Counted from the first letter of the stretch, positions 1 through 8,888 are shown. The stretch is 64,000 bases of DNA from Clostridium_T sp040217795 (GCA_040217795.1 JBEHWK010000003.1:1-64000); one strand, 5' to 3'. The notes: a model not told the origin generated them from the sequence alone. Numbers and translations are program-made.

Positions 1-250
1 AACAGTAATAAGAGCATTAAGAAATGCATATGTAGGAAGAAAACTTAAGAAGAGAGACTTCAGAAGTCTTTGGATAGCTAGAATAAATGCAGCAACAAGA
101 GTTAATGGACTTTCATATTCAAAATTCATGAATGGAATTAAATTAGCAGGACTTGACATAAACAGAAAAATGTTATCTGAAATTGCAATTAATGACCCAA
201 AAGCATTTGCAGATTTAGTTGAAATTGCAAAAAAACAAATTAATGGATAA
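1..250 (+). CDS. rplT: 50S ribosomal protein L20, C-terminal part
   Basis: The first 83 codons of the window, in the frame starting at base 2, read as the end of ribosomal protein L20, an early-assembly protein of the large subunit that binds 23S rRNA. Recognisable stretches are RRDF-like KKRDFRSLWIARINAA and YSKFMNGIKLAGLDINRK, followed by the usual acidic end DPKAFADLVEIAK. The stop is TAA at 248-250. The start and the N-terminal basic extension lie outside the window. It is followed at once by a terminator, so it ends its operon (normally infC-rpmI-rplT). Confidence 0.95.
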   Translation, partial: TVIRALRNAYVGRKLKKRDFRSLWIARINAATRVNGLSYSKFMNGIKLAGLDINRKMLSEIAINDPKAFADLVEIAKKQING

Positions 251-252
251 TT

Positions 253-281
253 AAAATGCGGCTTAGGTCGCATTTTTTTTT
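253..281 (+). terminator. Intrinsic terminator after rplT
   Basis: An 8-bp stem (AAAATGCG paired with CGCATTTT) around an 8-nt loop is followed by a run of T. It starts three bases after the rplT stop. Confidence 0.85.
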
Positions 282-294
282 ATTGATAGGTTTT

Positions 295-324
295 TTGGTG
301 TATAATGTATATATAGGATATAAT
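295..324 (+). promoter_or_regulatory. Possible promoter of the ktrB operon
   Basis: A perfect -10 (TATAAT, 319-324) has a weak -35 candidate (TTGGTG, 295-300) 18 bp upstream. It lies between the rplT terminator and ktrB, where a promoter is required. A second TATAAT at 301-306 lacks a -35 at proper spacing. Confidence 0.4.
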
Positions 325-347
325 CATTAAAACTTGAGGTGATTATA

Positions 348-1694
348 ATGCAAAATAAGCTTACAAAACATATTAAATTCAGTGCTGTACAAATTCTGGC
401 TCTGGGTTTTGCAATAGTGATTTTTATAGGCGGGATAATATTATCACTACCTGCTTGTTCTGCAGATGGAAATTATACCAGTTTTATCGATGCGGTATTC
501 ACATCAACCACCTCAGTCTGCGTTACAGGACTGGTAACGGTAGATACAGGAACCCACTGGAATTATTTCGGTAAAACAGTAATAATGTTACTGATTGAAG
601 TGGGAGGCTTGGGGTTCATGTCCTTTGCTACTTTGATTGCAATTTTGATTGGTAAAAAGATTACTCTGAAAGAAAGGCTTTTAATGCAGGAAGCTATGAA
701 TACCTTCAGTTTTCAGGGAATAGTTAAAATGGTGAAATATGTACTTGCATTTACTTTTTCAGTGCAGATTTTAGGTGCAATTATTATGTCGACTCAGTTT
801 ATTCCGGAACATGGATTCCTGAAGGGTGCATACTACAGCATATTTCATTCTGTTTCTGCTTTTTGCAATGCAGGGATTGATATAATAGGAAATTTCAGAT
901 CGGTGACAGTTTACAGCAGTAATCCTGTAATTCTTCTTACTATAAGTTCTCTGATAATAATAGGAGGGCTGGGGTTTACAGTCTGGGTAGAAATATATAA
1001 TTATAAATCACTGAGAAAGATATCTCTTCATTCAAAAGTGGTTATTTTTGTTACTGCGGCCTTATTGATAGTCGGAACTATACTAATGTTGATTTTTGAA
1101 TGGAACAATTCATTAACTATGAAAAATTTTTCTATTGAGGATAAGATAATGAATTCATGGTTTGCAGCTGTTTCTCCAAGAACTGCAGGTTTTAATTCTG
1201 TGGCTACTGATGGAATGACAACTGCTGCCAGACTTTTAACAATTATTCTTATGTTTATAGGGGGATCGCCCGGATCTACAGCGGGAGGGATCAAAACAAC
1301 CACTTTAGGCGTGCTGGTTTTGACAGTAATCGGTGTAATCAAGGGGAAGCAGGATACTGAAGTATATGGAAGAAGATTTTCAAAGGATCTTGTGTATAAG
1401 GCTTTTACAGTATTTTTTATAGCTATTTCTTTAGTAATATTCATGACAATGCTGCTTTCAATAACTGAAGCAAGAGCTTCTTTTGAATATATACTTTATG
1501 AAGTTACTTCAGCTTTCGGCACAGTTGGATTGACTTTAGGACTTACGACAAAGCTCTCATGGATGGGTAAGGTTATCATAATCATTACTATGTACCTGGG
1601 AAGGGTAGGACCCCTTACTGTTGCATTTGCTTTAACAAACAATAAGAACAGGAAATCAATCAGATATCCGGAAGATAAAGTATTAATAGGATAG
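348..1694 (+). CDS. ktrB: Potassium uptake channel subunit KtrB/TrkH family
   Basis: This is an integral membrane subunit for K+ uptake, 448 residues, the usual KtrB size. The four pore-loop repeats of the family are visible: TSTTSVCVTGL near residue 50, HSVSAFCNAG near 165, SPRTAGFNS near 275 and TSAFGTVGLTLG near 385. The hydrophobic segments between them fit four M1-P-M2 units. The start chosen is ATG 348, placed six bases after GAGGTG; an in-frame GTG at 339 lies inside that ribosome binding site. The regulatory partner gene follows 10 bp later, which supports a Ktr-type complex in which the downstream RCK protein gates the channel. Confidence 0.92.
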   Translation: MQNKLTKHIKFSAVQILALGFAIVIFIGGIILSLPACSADGNYTSFIDAVFTSTTSVCVTGLVTVDTGTHWNYFGKTVIMLLIEVGGLGFMSFATLIAILIGKKITLKERLLMQEAMNTFSFQGIVKMVKYVLAFTFSVQILGAIIMSTQFIPEHGFLKGAYYSIFHSVSAFCNAGIDIIGNFRSVTVYSSNPVILLTISSLIIIGGLGFTVWVEIYNYKSLRKISLHSKVVIFVTAALLIVGTILMLIFEWNNSLTMKNFSIEDKIMNSWFAAVSPRTAGFNSVATDGMTTAARLLTIILMFIGGSPGSTAGGIKTTTLGVLVLTVIGVIKGKQDTEVYGRRFSKDLVYKAFTVFFIAISLVIFMTMLLSITEARASFEYILYEVTSAFGTVGLTLGLTTKLSWMGKVIIIITMYLGRVGPLTVAFALTNNKNRKSIRYPEDKVLIG

Positions 1695-1704
1695 GGGTGC
1701 AAAC

Positions 1705-2373
1705 ATGAGAAAGAAACAATTTGTAGTTATAGGACTTGGAAGGTTTGGAGCTTCGGTGGCAAAGACACTTTATAAAATGGGACATGATGTGCTGGCAATA
1801 GACAAAGATGAAGATGTGGTTCAGGATATATCTGATTCTGTAACCCATGCAATTCAAATGGAGGCCACAGATGAAAGTGGGTTAAGGTCAGTAGGAATAA
1901 GAAATTTTGATGTGGCAGTAATTTCTGTTGGGTCAAACATTCAGGCAAGTATTATGGTCACTTTATTAGTTAAAGAAATGGGAGTTAACTATATAATATG
2001 CAAGGGTAACAGTGAAATTCACGAGAAGGTGTTATACAAAATAGGTGCAAATAAGGTTATTCAGCCAGAAAAAGATATGGGTGTGAGAGTTGCTCACAAT
2101 TTAGTGTCTTCTAATATTCTTGACTACATTGAACTTTCGGATGAATACAGCGTTATTGAAATAGAGGCTGCTCCAGGGTGGTGTAACAAAACTTTGAAGG
2201 AATTGGATCTGAGAAGTAAATATGGAATAAATGTTATGGCTATCAGAAAGGAAGAAACAGTCAATATAGCTCCTGCTTCGGATATTATAATCAATGAAGG
2301 AGACGTAGTGATAGCAATAGGTTCTTCTGAAAATTTATTAAAATTAGAGGATTATATTACAAAGAAGAAATAG
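1705..2373 (+). CDS. ktrA: Ktr potassium uptake regulatory subunit (RCK protein)
   Basis: This is a 222-residue cytoplasmic protein with an N-terminal RCK_N Rossmann domain (about 3-120) and a C-terminal RCK_C/TrkA-C domain (about 138-220). The dinucleotide-binding GLGRFG motif is at residues 8-13, followed by an acidic residue at the end of the second strand (AIDKDEDV). Proteins of this size form octameric rings that bind nucleotides and open KtrB. It sits directly after ktrB with GGGGTG as ribosome binding site, so the two are almost certainly cotranscribed. The single RCK unit separates it from the double-length TrkA of proteobacteria. Confidence 0.92.
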   Translation: MRKKQFVVIGLGRFGASVAKTLYKMGHDVLAIDKDEDVVQDISDSVTHAIQMEATDESGLRSVGIRNFDVAVISVGSNIQASIMVTLLVKEMGVNYIICKGNSEIHEKVLYKIGANKVIQPEKDMGVRVAHNLVSSNILDYIELSDEYSVIEIEAAPGWCNKTLKELDLRSKYGINVMAIRKEETVNIAPASDIIINEGDVVIAIGSSENLLKLEDYITKKK

Positions 2374-2387
2374 AGAGGTATAATGTT

Positions 2388-3179
2388 TTGATTAAAATAG
2401 AAAGTAAAGAAAATTCTGTTTTCAAAGATGCGAAAGCTCTAAAAAATAGAAAAGAGAGAAGGAAAAGAGGTAAGTTTTTAGTTGAAGGGTTCAGGTTTTT
2501 ATCGGAAGCTTTCAGAAGCAGGTGCAATGTTGAAGCTATATTCATTTCTGAAGATGAGAAGGAAAAGTTTGATGAATATTTTGCTAATGCAGATTTGACA
2601 GATACTACGGTTTACCTTATGGAACATAAGCTTCTGCAGTCTCTTTGCAGTACAGAAACACCCCAGGGGATAGTCGGGATAGTTGAGATAAAAAGTCCCG
2701 AGATAAAAAAACATGGTTTCTATGTTCTGTGTGACAAGGTTCAGGACCCGGGAAATTTAGGAACTATAATCAGGACTGCGCACGCTGCAGGTGCCTCAGG
2801 AGTCATTATCACAAAGGGAACAGTAGATCCATATAATGATAAGGCTTTAAGAGCTACCATGGGGTCTGTTTTTCACATTCCTGTAATTGAAGACACTGAT
2901 TTGGAAGTGTTAAAAATGTTAGGCCGTGAAAAATATGATATATTAGCTGCAAGTCTCGAAACAGATAAAGACTTTTTCCAGGAAGACATAACAGGAAATC
3001 TTGTGATTTGTGTTGGAAATGAAGGGAATGGATTGAGTAAAGAAATTTATGATTTATCCAATAAACTTGTAAGAATCCCAATGCCGGGAGGAGCGGAATC
3101 ACTGAATGTATCTTCAGCTGCAGCAATAATGATTTATGAGAGAATAAGACAAAATATTACCAAAGGTATTGAATTTTAG
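2388..3179 (+). CDS. TrmH/SpoU-family RNA 2'-O-ribose methyltransferase
   Basis: A SPOUT-fold methyltransferase of 263 residues. The N-terminal part (1-95) is the substrate-binding domain of the RlmB/TrmH group, and the catalytic domain carries the three SpoU motifs: PGNLGTIIRTA (121-131), VGNEGNGLS near 215 and IPMPGGAESLNVSSAAAI near 235. The target (23S rRNA or tRNA) cannot be read from sequence. The start is TTG 2388 with GAGAGGT eight bases upstream; the nearby ATG at 2383 is in another frame. It closes the ktr gene set and is the usual neighbour upstream of pheS in clostridia. The promoter of the pheST leader lies inside its last codons. Confidence 0.88.
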   Translation: MIKIESKENSVFKDAKALKNRKERRKRGKFLVEGFRFLSEAFRSRCNVEAIFISEDEKEKFDEYFANADLTDTTVYLMEHKLLQSLCSTETPQGIVGIVEIKSPEIKKHGFYVLCDKVQDPGNLGTIIRTAHAAGASGVIITKGTVDPYNDKALRATMGSVFHIPVIEDTDLEVLKMLGREKYDILAASLETDKDFFQEDITGNLVICVGNEGNGLSKEIYDLSNKLVRIPMPGGAESLNVSSAAAIMIYERIRQNITKGIEF

Positions 3180-3197
3180 TTTGTTTATTAGTATAAT
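3169..3197 (+). promoter_or_regulatory. Promoter of the T-box leader and pheST
   Basis: TTGAAT (3169-3174) and TATAAT (3192-3197) are separated by 17 bp. The -35 is inside the 3' end of the preceding methyltransferase gene. Transcription would start near 3204, before the T-box stem I. Confidence 0.65.
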
Positions 3198-3239
3198 CTT
3201 TATTATAAAATTTATAAATAAGGTTTTAAGTTAAGTTTA

Positions 3240-3490
3240 ATAATTAGAACCTTAAATACAGACTGAGAATGAGGAAGTAGATTTAACAAGCTCTTAAAGG
3301 GAGAGAAGGTCTTAGACTGAGAGCCTTCTTATGAGATTTTACTTTGAAGTTCCCTCAGGAGTCCTGGCGGTGAAATAATAGTAGTCGTCAGCGGTTTTAA
3401 GACCGTTATTTTAATGAGATGACATTTTGTCAATTAGGGTGGTACCGCGGATACCCCGTCCCTTTTTTAGGGACGGTTTTTTTTATTGTC
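3240..3490 (+). ncRNA. T-box riboswitch leader of pheST with terminator
   Basis: The invariant T-box AGGGTGGTACCGCGG (3436-3450) is followed by the terminator hairpin CCGTCCC/GGGACGG with a T run (3456-3484). Upstream is a stem I region: base strands GACTGAG (near 3260) and CTCAGGAGTC (near 3354), a GGAAGTAGA (AGUA/S-turn-like) segment and an apical hairpin AGAAGG/CCTTCT. The leader senses uncharged tRNA and switches terminator for antiterminator. The gene context makes tRNA-Phe the expected ligand. A UUC at 3350-3352 and a UUU at 3343-3345 are candidate specifiers, but I could not fix the specifier loop by eye. Confidence 0.9.
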
Positions 3491-3541
3491 CGGGAAAGTG
3501 CATTGTTTTTATATGATAAAAAATGCAGGTAAGCTGTGCTC

Positions 3542-3574
3542 CATAGAGAAAGTGACGAAGTCACTCTTAGTATG
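3542..3574 (+). repeat. Imperfect palindrome, GTGACGAAGTCAC core (copy A)
   Basis: The core GTGACGAAGTCAC (3552-3564) is palindromic around GAA, and the outermost CATA/TATG also pair. The same 18-base core GTGACGAAGTCACTCTTA recurs at 24838, inside a much better palindrome. It lies between the pheST T-box terminator and pheS, so it would be in the pheST mRNA. Its function is unknown. Confidence 0.6.
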
Positions 3575-3687
3575 TCCAATTATTATGTGTCAATTTGGGA
3601 TAAGATTTAAAATTTCCCTTATTTGAAGGTTTTAAATGAAAGTTTAAAACTCTATATATGTTTACAGTTAAGAAAGGAGAATTTCTA

Positions 3688-4707
3688 ATGAAAGATAGGT
3701 TGTTTGAAATAAAAGAGGCTGCATTAGCTGAATTGAAAAATGTAAATGTTTCTTCAGATGCAGAAAATCTGAGAGTAAAGTATCTTGGTAAAAAGGGAGA
3801 ACTTACTTCCATTTTAAGAGGAATGGGAGGATTAAGTGCAGAAGAAAGACCACTTATCGGAAAGCTTGCTAATGAAGTGAGAGCTGAGATAGAAGAGAAA
3901 ATTGAAGAAGTTTCAAAATCAATTAAAGAGAAAGAAAAAAAGGCAAAACTTCAAAGCGAAGTTATAGATATTACAATGCCTGGAAAGAAAAGTGTAATAG
4001 GGAAAAGGCATCCGTTGGACCTGACACTGGAATCAATGAAGGAAATCTTTATATCTATGGGATTTACAATAGAAGATGGTCCGGAGGTTGAACTTGACTA
4101 TTATAACTTTGAGGCTTTAAATATCCCTCAGAATCATCCTGCAAGAAGTGAACAGGACACATTCTATATAAACGATAATCTGGTATTGAGAACCCAGACT
4201 TCTCCGGTACAGATAAGAGTTATGGAGAAACAGGCTCCTCCTATTAAAATGATATCACCTGGAAAAGTGTATAGAAGTGATGCTGTCGATGCAACACATT
4301 CACCAATTTTCTACCAGATGGAAGGATTGGTAATAGACAAAGGAATAACATTTGCAGATTTAAAGGGTACTCTTGAATTATTTGCAAAAAAGATGTTCGG
4401 GGATAAGGTTCAGACAAAGTTCAGACCGCATCATTTCCCATTCACTGAACCTTCAGCAGAAATGGATGCTACATGTTTCGTCTGTGGAGGAGAAGGCTGC
4501 AGAGTGTGCAAAGGTTCAGGCTGGATTGAGCTGCTTGGATGCGGAATGGTACATCCACAGGTTCTTAGAAACTGCGGAATTGATCCGGAGGTTTACAGCG
4601 GATTTGCATTTGGTTTCGGAGTAGACAGAATGGTTATGCTTAAATATGGAATTGATGATATTAGACTTTTATATGAAAGTGATATGAGATTTTTAAATCA
4701 ATTTTAA
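3688..4707 (+). CDS. pheS: Phenylalanine--tRNA ligase alpha subunit
   Basis: This is the catalytic alpha chain of the alpha2-beta2 PheRS, which charges tRNA-Phe in the cytoplasm; 339 residues, normal length. An N-terminal coiled coil (about 1-90) precedes the class II core, where FRPHHFPFTEPSAEMDA (motif 2 area), the Cys-rich CFVCGGEGCRVCKGSGW and the C-terminal GFAFGFGVDRMVMLKYG (motif 3) are clear. The start is ATG 3688 with AAAGGAGA at 3673-3680; an in-frame ATG at 3658 would place that ribosome binding site inside the gene. It is regulated by the T-box leader upstream and is followed 18 bp later by pheT. Confidence 0.97.
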   Translation: MKDRLFEIKEAALAELKNVNVSSDAENLRVKYLGKKGELTSILRGMGGLSAEERPLIGKLANEVRAEIEEKIEEVSKSIKEKEKKAKLQSEVIDITMPGKKSVIGKRHPLDLTLESMKEIFISMGFTIEDGPEVELDYYNFEALNIPQNHPARSEQDTFYINDNLVLRTQTSPVQIRVMEKQAPPIKMISPGKVYRSDAVDATHSPIFYQMEGLVIDKGITFADLKGTLELFAKKMFGDKVQTKFRPHHFPFTEPSAEMDATCFVCGGEGCRVCKGSGWIELLGCGMVHPQVLRNCGIDPEVYSGFAFGFGVDRMVMLKYGIDDIRLLYESDMRFLNQF

Positions 4708-4725
4708 TCAGGAGGGAGAATTTTC

Positions 4726-7104
4726 ATGAAAGTACCAGTTTATTGGCTTAAAGATTATATGGATATAGATATCAATGGAAAAGAATTAGGAGACAGATTG
4801 ACTCTGTCCGGTTCAAAAGTTGAAGAGGTAATAGTATCAGGTGATGAAATCAAAAATGTAGTCACAGGGAAAATACTAAAAATAGAACAGCATCCTGATG
4901 CTGAAAAATTAGTAGTTTGTCAGCTTGACGTTGCTGCCGGTGAACCTGTTCAAATAGTAACAGGTGCTAATAACATGAAGGAAGGGGACATAGTTCCTGC
5001 AGCTCTTCATGGAGCAGTACTTCCTAATGGGCTTAAGATTAAAAAGGGCAAATTAAGAGGAGTAGTTTCTAATGGAATGATGTGTTCTGAAGAGGAACTT
5101 GGAATTGCAGGAGAAAATGAAGTTCATGGATTGATGATATTGAATCCAGACACACCTATCGGCAAGGATATTAAAGAAGTATTAGGTCTTAATAAAGAAA
5201 TAATAGACTTTGAAATAACTTCAAACAGACCTGATTGCTTAAGCGTTACAGGCATAGCAAGAGAAACAGCGGCAACATTGGGAACATCTTTTGAAATGCC
5301 AGACTTTAGTTATAATGAAACAAATCCTAAAAATATAAATGATGAATTAGAAGTTACAATCAAGGATACTTTATGCAAAAGATACCTTGCAAGAGGAGTA
5401 AAGAATGTTAAAGTGGCTCCATCACCTGCATGGATGCAGGAAAGGCTGACTGATGCAGGTGTAAGACCTATAAATAATATTGTTGATATAACAAATTTTG
5501 TAATGCTGGAACTTGGTCAGCCAATGCATGCTTTTGATAAAAGAGAAATAAGCTCAAATCATATTATAATTGAAAGAGCAAAATCAGGAGAAAAGTTCAC
5601 AACTTTAGATGAGATTAAAAGAGATTTGGATGACACTATGCTTTGTATCAAAGATGGAGGTACAACTATAGCGTTAGCTGGTATTATGGGAGGTCTGGAT
5701 TCTGAAATTAAGGAAGATACTTCAGAAGTAATCTTCGAATTTGCGAATTTTGATGGAACTAACATCAGAGTGAACTCTAAAAAGTTGAACTTGAGAACTG
5801 AAGCTTCTTCAAGATTCGAAAAAGATATCGATCCTAATTTAGTGGAATTGGCAGCTAACAGAGCATGTGCATTGGTTCAGGAGCTTGGCTGCGGTGAAGT
5901 TATGGAAGGAACAATAGATATTTATCCGGAAGTAAAAGAGGAAAAGGAAATGGCTGTTTCCTCAGTATGGGTTAATAAGTTCTTAGGAACAAAAATATCC
6001 AAAGAAGATATGAAAAAATACTTGGATAGGCTGGAGATTAAAACTGAAGTATATGAAGATGACCTGATAATTAAGATTCCTACTTTCAGAATAGACCTGG
6101 ATATAAAAGAAGATATTGCTGAAGAAATAGCAAGAATATATGGATACAATAATATACCGGCTACAATCAGTGCAAGCACTACTGAAAGAGAACCGAAGTA
6201 CAGAAAGGAACAGCTTGATGATCTGCTTATCGAAACATTACTTTCTTCAGGTATAAATCAATCAATAAGCTATTCTTTTGTTTCACCTAAGGTTTTTGAC
6301 GAAATTAATCTTCCAAAAGACAGTGTTTTAAGAAATGCAGTTAAAATAAAAAATCCATTAGGGGAAGACTACAGTATTATGAGAACTACTACTGTTCCTT
6401 CAATAATGGAATCCTTAAAGAGAAATTACTCAAGAAGCAACGACTATGTAAGACTTTTTGAAATAGGCAGAACATATTTTCCGAATGAAGATGAGAAGTC
6501 TCTTCCTAAAGAAACAAACATTTTAACAATAGGAATGTATGGTGAATGTGATTATTTAGATCTTAAGGGTGTGGTGGAAAACATTTTGGATGCGTTAGGA
6601 ATCAGAAAGTTTTCATTGCAAAGAGAACTAGACAATCCTTGTTATCATCCGGGAAAAACTGCAGCTTTATTCATAGGAAAGCAAAAAGCAGGGGTATTTG
6701 GTGAGATTCACCCTGACCTTCTTGAAAATTATGAGATCGATACTCCAGGATACATGGCAGAATTAAATCTGGATATGTTATATGAAGCAGCTGACACTGT
6801 GAAGGGATATAAAGCACTTCCTAAGTTCCCTGCTGTTTCAAGAGATATTGCATTATTGGTGGATGATGCTGTATTAGTTGGAGAAATTGAGGAAACAATT
6901 GTCAAAGCCGGAGGAAATATTGTAGAAACTGTAACTTTGTTTGATATTTATAAAGGAAAGCAAATCCCTGAAGGAAAGAAGAGTATAGCTTATGCTATTT
7001 CATACAGAGATGAGAACAAGACTTTAACTGATAAAGAAGTAAATAAAGTACATGAAAAGATATTGAGAAGCCTGGAATATAAACTTGGTGCACAACTGAG
7101 ATAA
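4726..7104 (+). CDS. pheT: Phenylalanine--tRNA ligase beta subunit
   Basis: The beta chain of PheRS, 792 residues, the full bacterial length. Domains in order: an EMAP/tRNA-binding fold (about 40-150), the B3/B4 editing domain (about 215-395, with ITSNRPDC preceding it), B5 (about 405-475), the catalytic-like core, and the C-terminal anticodon-binding FDX-ACB domain (from about residue 697, KFPAVSRDIALLVDD). The editing domain hydrolyses Tyr-tRNA-Phe. The ribosome binding site GGAGGGAG is at 4711-4718. The gene ends the pheST operon with a hairpin just downstream. In many clostridia zapA comes next; here zapA is 17 kb away. Confidence 0.97.
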   Translation: MKVPVYWLKDYMDIDINGKELGDRLTLSGSKVEEVIVSGDEIKNVVTGKILKIEQHPDAEKLVVCQLDVAAGEPVQIVTGANNMKEGDIVPAALHGAVLPNGLKIKKGKLRGVVSNGMMCSEEELGIAGENEVHGLMILNPDTPIGKDIKEVLGLNKEIIDFEITSNRPDCLSVTGIARETAATLGTSFEMPDFSYNETNPKNINDELEVTIKDTLCKRYLARGVKNVKVAPSPAWMQERLTDAGVRPINNIVDITNFVMLELGQPMHAFDKREISSNHIIIERAKSGEKFTTLDEIKRDLDDTMLCIKDGGTTIALAGIMGGLDSEIKEDTSEVIFEFANFDGTNIRVNSKKLNLRTEASSRFEKDIDPNLVELAANRACALVQELGCGEVMEGTIDIYPEVKEEKEMAVSSVWVNKFLGTKISKEDMKKYLDRLEIKTEVYEDDLIIKIPTFRIDLDIKEDIAEEIARIYGYNNIPATISASTTEREPKYRKEQLDDLLIETLLSSGINQSISYSFVSPKVFDEINLPKDSVLRNAVKIKNPLGEDYSIMRTTTVPSIMESLKRNYSRSNDYVRLFEIGRTYFPNEDEKSLPKETNILTIGMYGECDYLDLKGVVENILDALGIRKFSLQRELDNPCYHPGKTAALFIGKQKAGVFGEIHPDLLENYEIDTPGYMAELNLDMLYEAADTVKGYKALPKFPAVSRDIALLVDDAVLVGEIEETIVKAGGNIVETVTLFDIYKGKQIPEGKKSIAYAISYRDENKTLTDKEVNKVHEKILRSLEYKLGAQLR

Positions 7105-7127
7105 TGTATTAAAGTTAAAACTTAATT

Positions 7128-7165
7128 GGCTCCTGACTATATTATAGTCAGGGGCTCATTTATTT
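7128..7165 (+). terminator. Hairpin terminator after pheT
   Basis: A 9-10 bp palindromic stem (CCTGACTATA / TATAGTCAGG, 7132-7152), with flanking GGCTC/GGGGCTC bases, sits 27 bp after the pheT stop. The T tract is interrupted (CATTTATTTG), so efficiency may be modest. Confidence 0.65.
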
Positions 7166-7254
7166 GATTTATAGGAAATTTTTATTTTATATCAGCTAAC
7201 TTTAGACCAGTAATTCAATTTTTATAAAATTATCTAAAAATGAGGGAGCAGATT

Positions 7255-8061
7255 ATGGACGAGTTGATAGTTTTAGGAACAGGAAATGCAATGGTGACCC
7301 GATGTTATAACACATGCTTTTCTATCTATAATGGGGAAGAATATTTTTTAGTTGATGCGGGAGGAGGTAACGAAATCCTTAGAATAATGGATAAGGCAAA
7401 AATAGGTTTCAATAAAATTCATAATATTTTCGTAACTCATGGACATACTGATCACGTTTTAGGAATTATATGGGTTATAAGAAAAATTGGAACATTAGTA
7501 CTGAATGGTAAATATGAAGGTGATTTGAGTATATTCTGCCATGAGGAATTAATACATACTATAAAAACAATTTCAGAACTTACATTGCAAAAGAAAGTAA
7601 CAAAGCTGTTTGGTGACAGAATCCATATGAAGGCTGTATCGGATGGAGAAACAAGGGAAATAATGAATTATGATGTTACTTTTTTTGATATACACTCCAC
7701 TAAAGCAAAGCAATACGGGTTTACAACAAAACTATGCAATGGGAAGAAGCTAACGTGTTTAGGAGATGAACTGTATAATCCTATTTGTGAGCAATATGTA
7801 AAAGATAGTGACTGGCTGCTTTGCGAGGCTTTTTGTTTGTATGGTGAAAGGGACAAGTTTAGACCTTATGAAAAACATCATAGTACCGTAAAAGAAGCAT
7901 GTGAACTTGGAACAGAACTTAAGATAAGGAATTTAGTTTTATGGCATACAGAGGACCGGAATATTGAACGACGAAAGGAACTATACACAAAGGAAGGCAA
8001 AGAATATTATAAAGGAAATTTATATGTACCAGATGATTTGGAAAAAATAAATCTCAATTAA
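7255..8061 (+). CDS. Metallo-beta-lactamase-fold hydrolase, RNase Z-like
   Basis: A 268-residue protein with the metal-binding signature THGHTDHVLG (61-70: H62, H64, D66, H67) of the metallo-beta-lactamase superfamily. It is preceded by LGTGNA (7-12) and LVDAGGG (32-38) as in RNase Z/ElaC-type enzymes. Later metal ligands are likely in TCLGDE near 157 and LWHTEDRN near 239. The start is ATG 7255, six bases after GAGGGAG; an ATG at 7240 precedes the ribosome binding site. Substrate is unknown: canonical RNase Z is longer and has an exosite arm not evident here. It stands alone between pheT and unrelated small genes. Confidence 0.8.
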   Translation: MDELIVLGTGNAMVTRCYNTCFSIYNGEEYFLVDAGGGNEILRIMDKAKIGFNKIHNIFVTHGHTDHVLGIIWVIRKIGTLVLNGKYEGDLSIFCHEELIHTIKTISELTLQKKVTKLFGDRIHMKAVSDGETREIMNYDVTFFDIHSTKAKQYGFTTKLCNGKKLTCLGDELYNPICEQYVKDSDWLLCEAFCLYGERDKFRPYEKHHSTVKEACELGTELKIRNLVLWHTEDRNIERRKELYTKEGKEYYKGNLYVPDDLEKINLN

Positions 8062-8225
8062 CTGAGTTTTATAAACATTTATACTTTAAGCAATTCTATA
8101 AACCTTAAGAAAGCAGGATGCTATAAATATTGAAACTGAATAAGAGATAATTGAAGAACGGTATCATCATGAATATGGCTGATTATAAAAATATAATTTA
8201 TGTTTAAAAAGCATATGTAAGAAAT

Positions 8226-8264
8226 ACCCTGGAACCCCTGGTGAGGCAGCAGGGTGTTTTTTTG
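8226..8264 (+). terminator. Probable terminator in the 8062-8441 gap
   Basis: A 6-bp ACCCTG/CAGGGT stem with GC-rich interior is followed by seven T. It is about 165 bp after the hydrolase gene. In the rest of this 380-bp gap I see only AT-rich sequence, a cre-like 15-mer at 8279-8293, a TATAAT at 8379-8384 and no convincing gene. Confidence 0.55.
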
Positions 8265-8441
8265 CTATAGTAATATGCATGAAAACGTAAATATGAAAAA
8301 TGAGTAATTCCAGGGTTAAACTGATTGAGTCATAATACATTAAAGCCTGAACTTCTGTTAACTAAAATAAAAAAATGATATAATTATTATAAGGAATGAC
8401 GGTCATAAAGCATACAATAATGAAAAGGGAAGGTGAGTTGA

Positions 8442-8654
8442 ATGAAAAATTTTTATGGAAAAGTGAAGCTCAGCATGTTCCCCAGAATTATAGCTATCAT
8501 TATTGCACTATTTTTATTGGTATTTTCTTTTGATGTCATAGGAACCGGGAATAATATTTTTGAAACAATATTGGCCTTTATTATGCACTCATGGCTCTCA
8601 ATACTTATAATTCTTTTAGCGGTATTTTGGAGAAGGTCTGACAAAGAAAAATAA
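8442..8654 (+). CDS. Small two-helix membrane protein
   Basis: 70 residues with two hydrophobic segments (about 13-33 and 44-61) and basic residues at both ends (KNFYGKVK, WRRSDKEK), so both termini are probably cytoplasmic. The ribosome binding site GGGAAGGTGAG is at 8429-8439, right before ATG 8442. The hairpin pattern with an IMHSWLSILIILLAVFW second helix resembles small uncharacterised Firmicute membrane proteins of the DUF7670 type, but I hold that only as an impression. It has no operon partner and its function is unknown. Confidence 0.65.
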   Translation: MKNFYGKVKLSMFPRIIAIIIALFLLVFSFDVIGTGNNIFETILAFIMHSWLSILIILLAVFWRRSDKEK

Positions 8655-8738
8655 GAATAGGTATGATCATTCAGGTAAGAATATAAATGAATTTGTAATG
8701 AATATCAGGGGGAAGGGCGATGGTGATTTTAAATTTAA

Positions 8739-8777
8739 AGAATAACATAGTGAACGTTAGAGCGTTGTTCTATTTTT
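8739..8777 (+). terminator. Probable terminator downstream of the small membrane protein
   Basis: AGAATAAC (8739-8746) pairs with GTTGTTCT (8764-8771, one G-T pair), followed by TATTTTTATT. A 20-codon reading frame with a strong ribosome binding site (8720-8782) overlaps the whole hairpin. Confidence 0.5.
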
Positions 8778-8888
8778 ATTAGGGCTTTTTAGCAATAATT
8801 GGGGATAGAACATTTTTATTTAAGGAGCATAAGGATAGTGAGAAAATAGCAAAAAATATAAGATTATTTTTATGAAGGGTGTGGTAAC

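Noticed and set aside
339..347. GTG at 339 as ktrB start
   Set aside because: It lies within the ribosome binding site of ATG 348, and the extra residues MII are not part of the family start.
3350..3352. Assigning UUC here as the T-box specifier
   Set aside because: Plausible, but these bases may pair in the stem I base, and UUU at 3343 or CUU at 3342 are alternatives, so it is not claimed.
3658..3687. ATG at 3658 as pheS start
   Set aside because: The strong AAAGGAGA at 3673-3680 serves ATG 3688, which gives the family's usual length and N-terminus.
4373..4624. 83-codon frame inside pheS
   Set aside because: It is an alternate frame of a highly conserved gene, with no ribosome binding site and no family resemblance.
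8100..8210. Possible gene remnant (in-frame IIEERYHHEYG)
   Set aside because: Too short, with no ribosome binding site or recognisable parent family.
8279..8293. cre-like ATGAAAACGTAAATA
   Set aside because: One mismatch to the cre consensus, but not placed near a clear promoter; such matches are expected by chance in AT-rich sequence.
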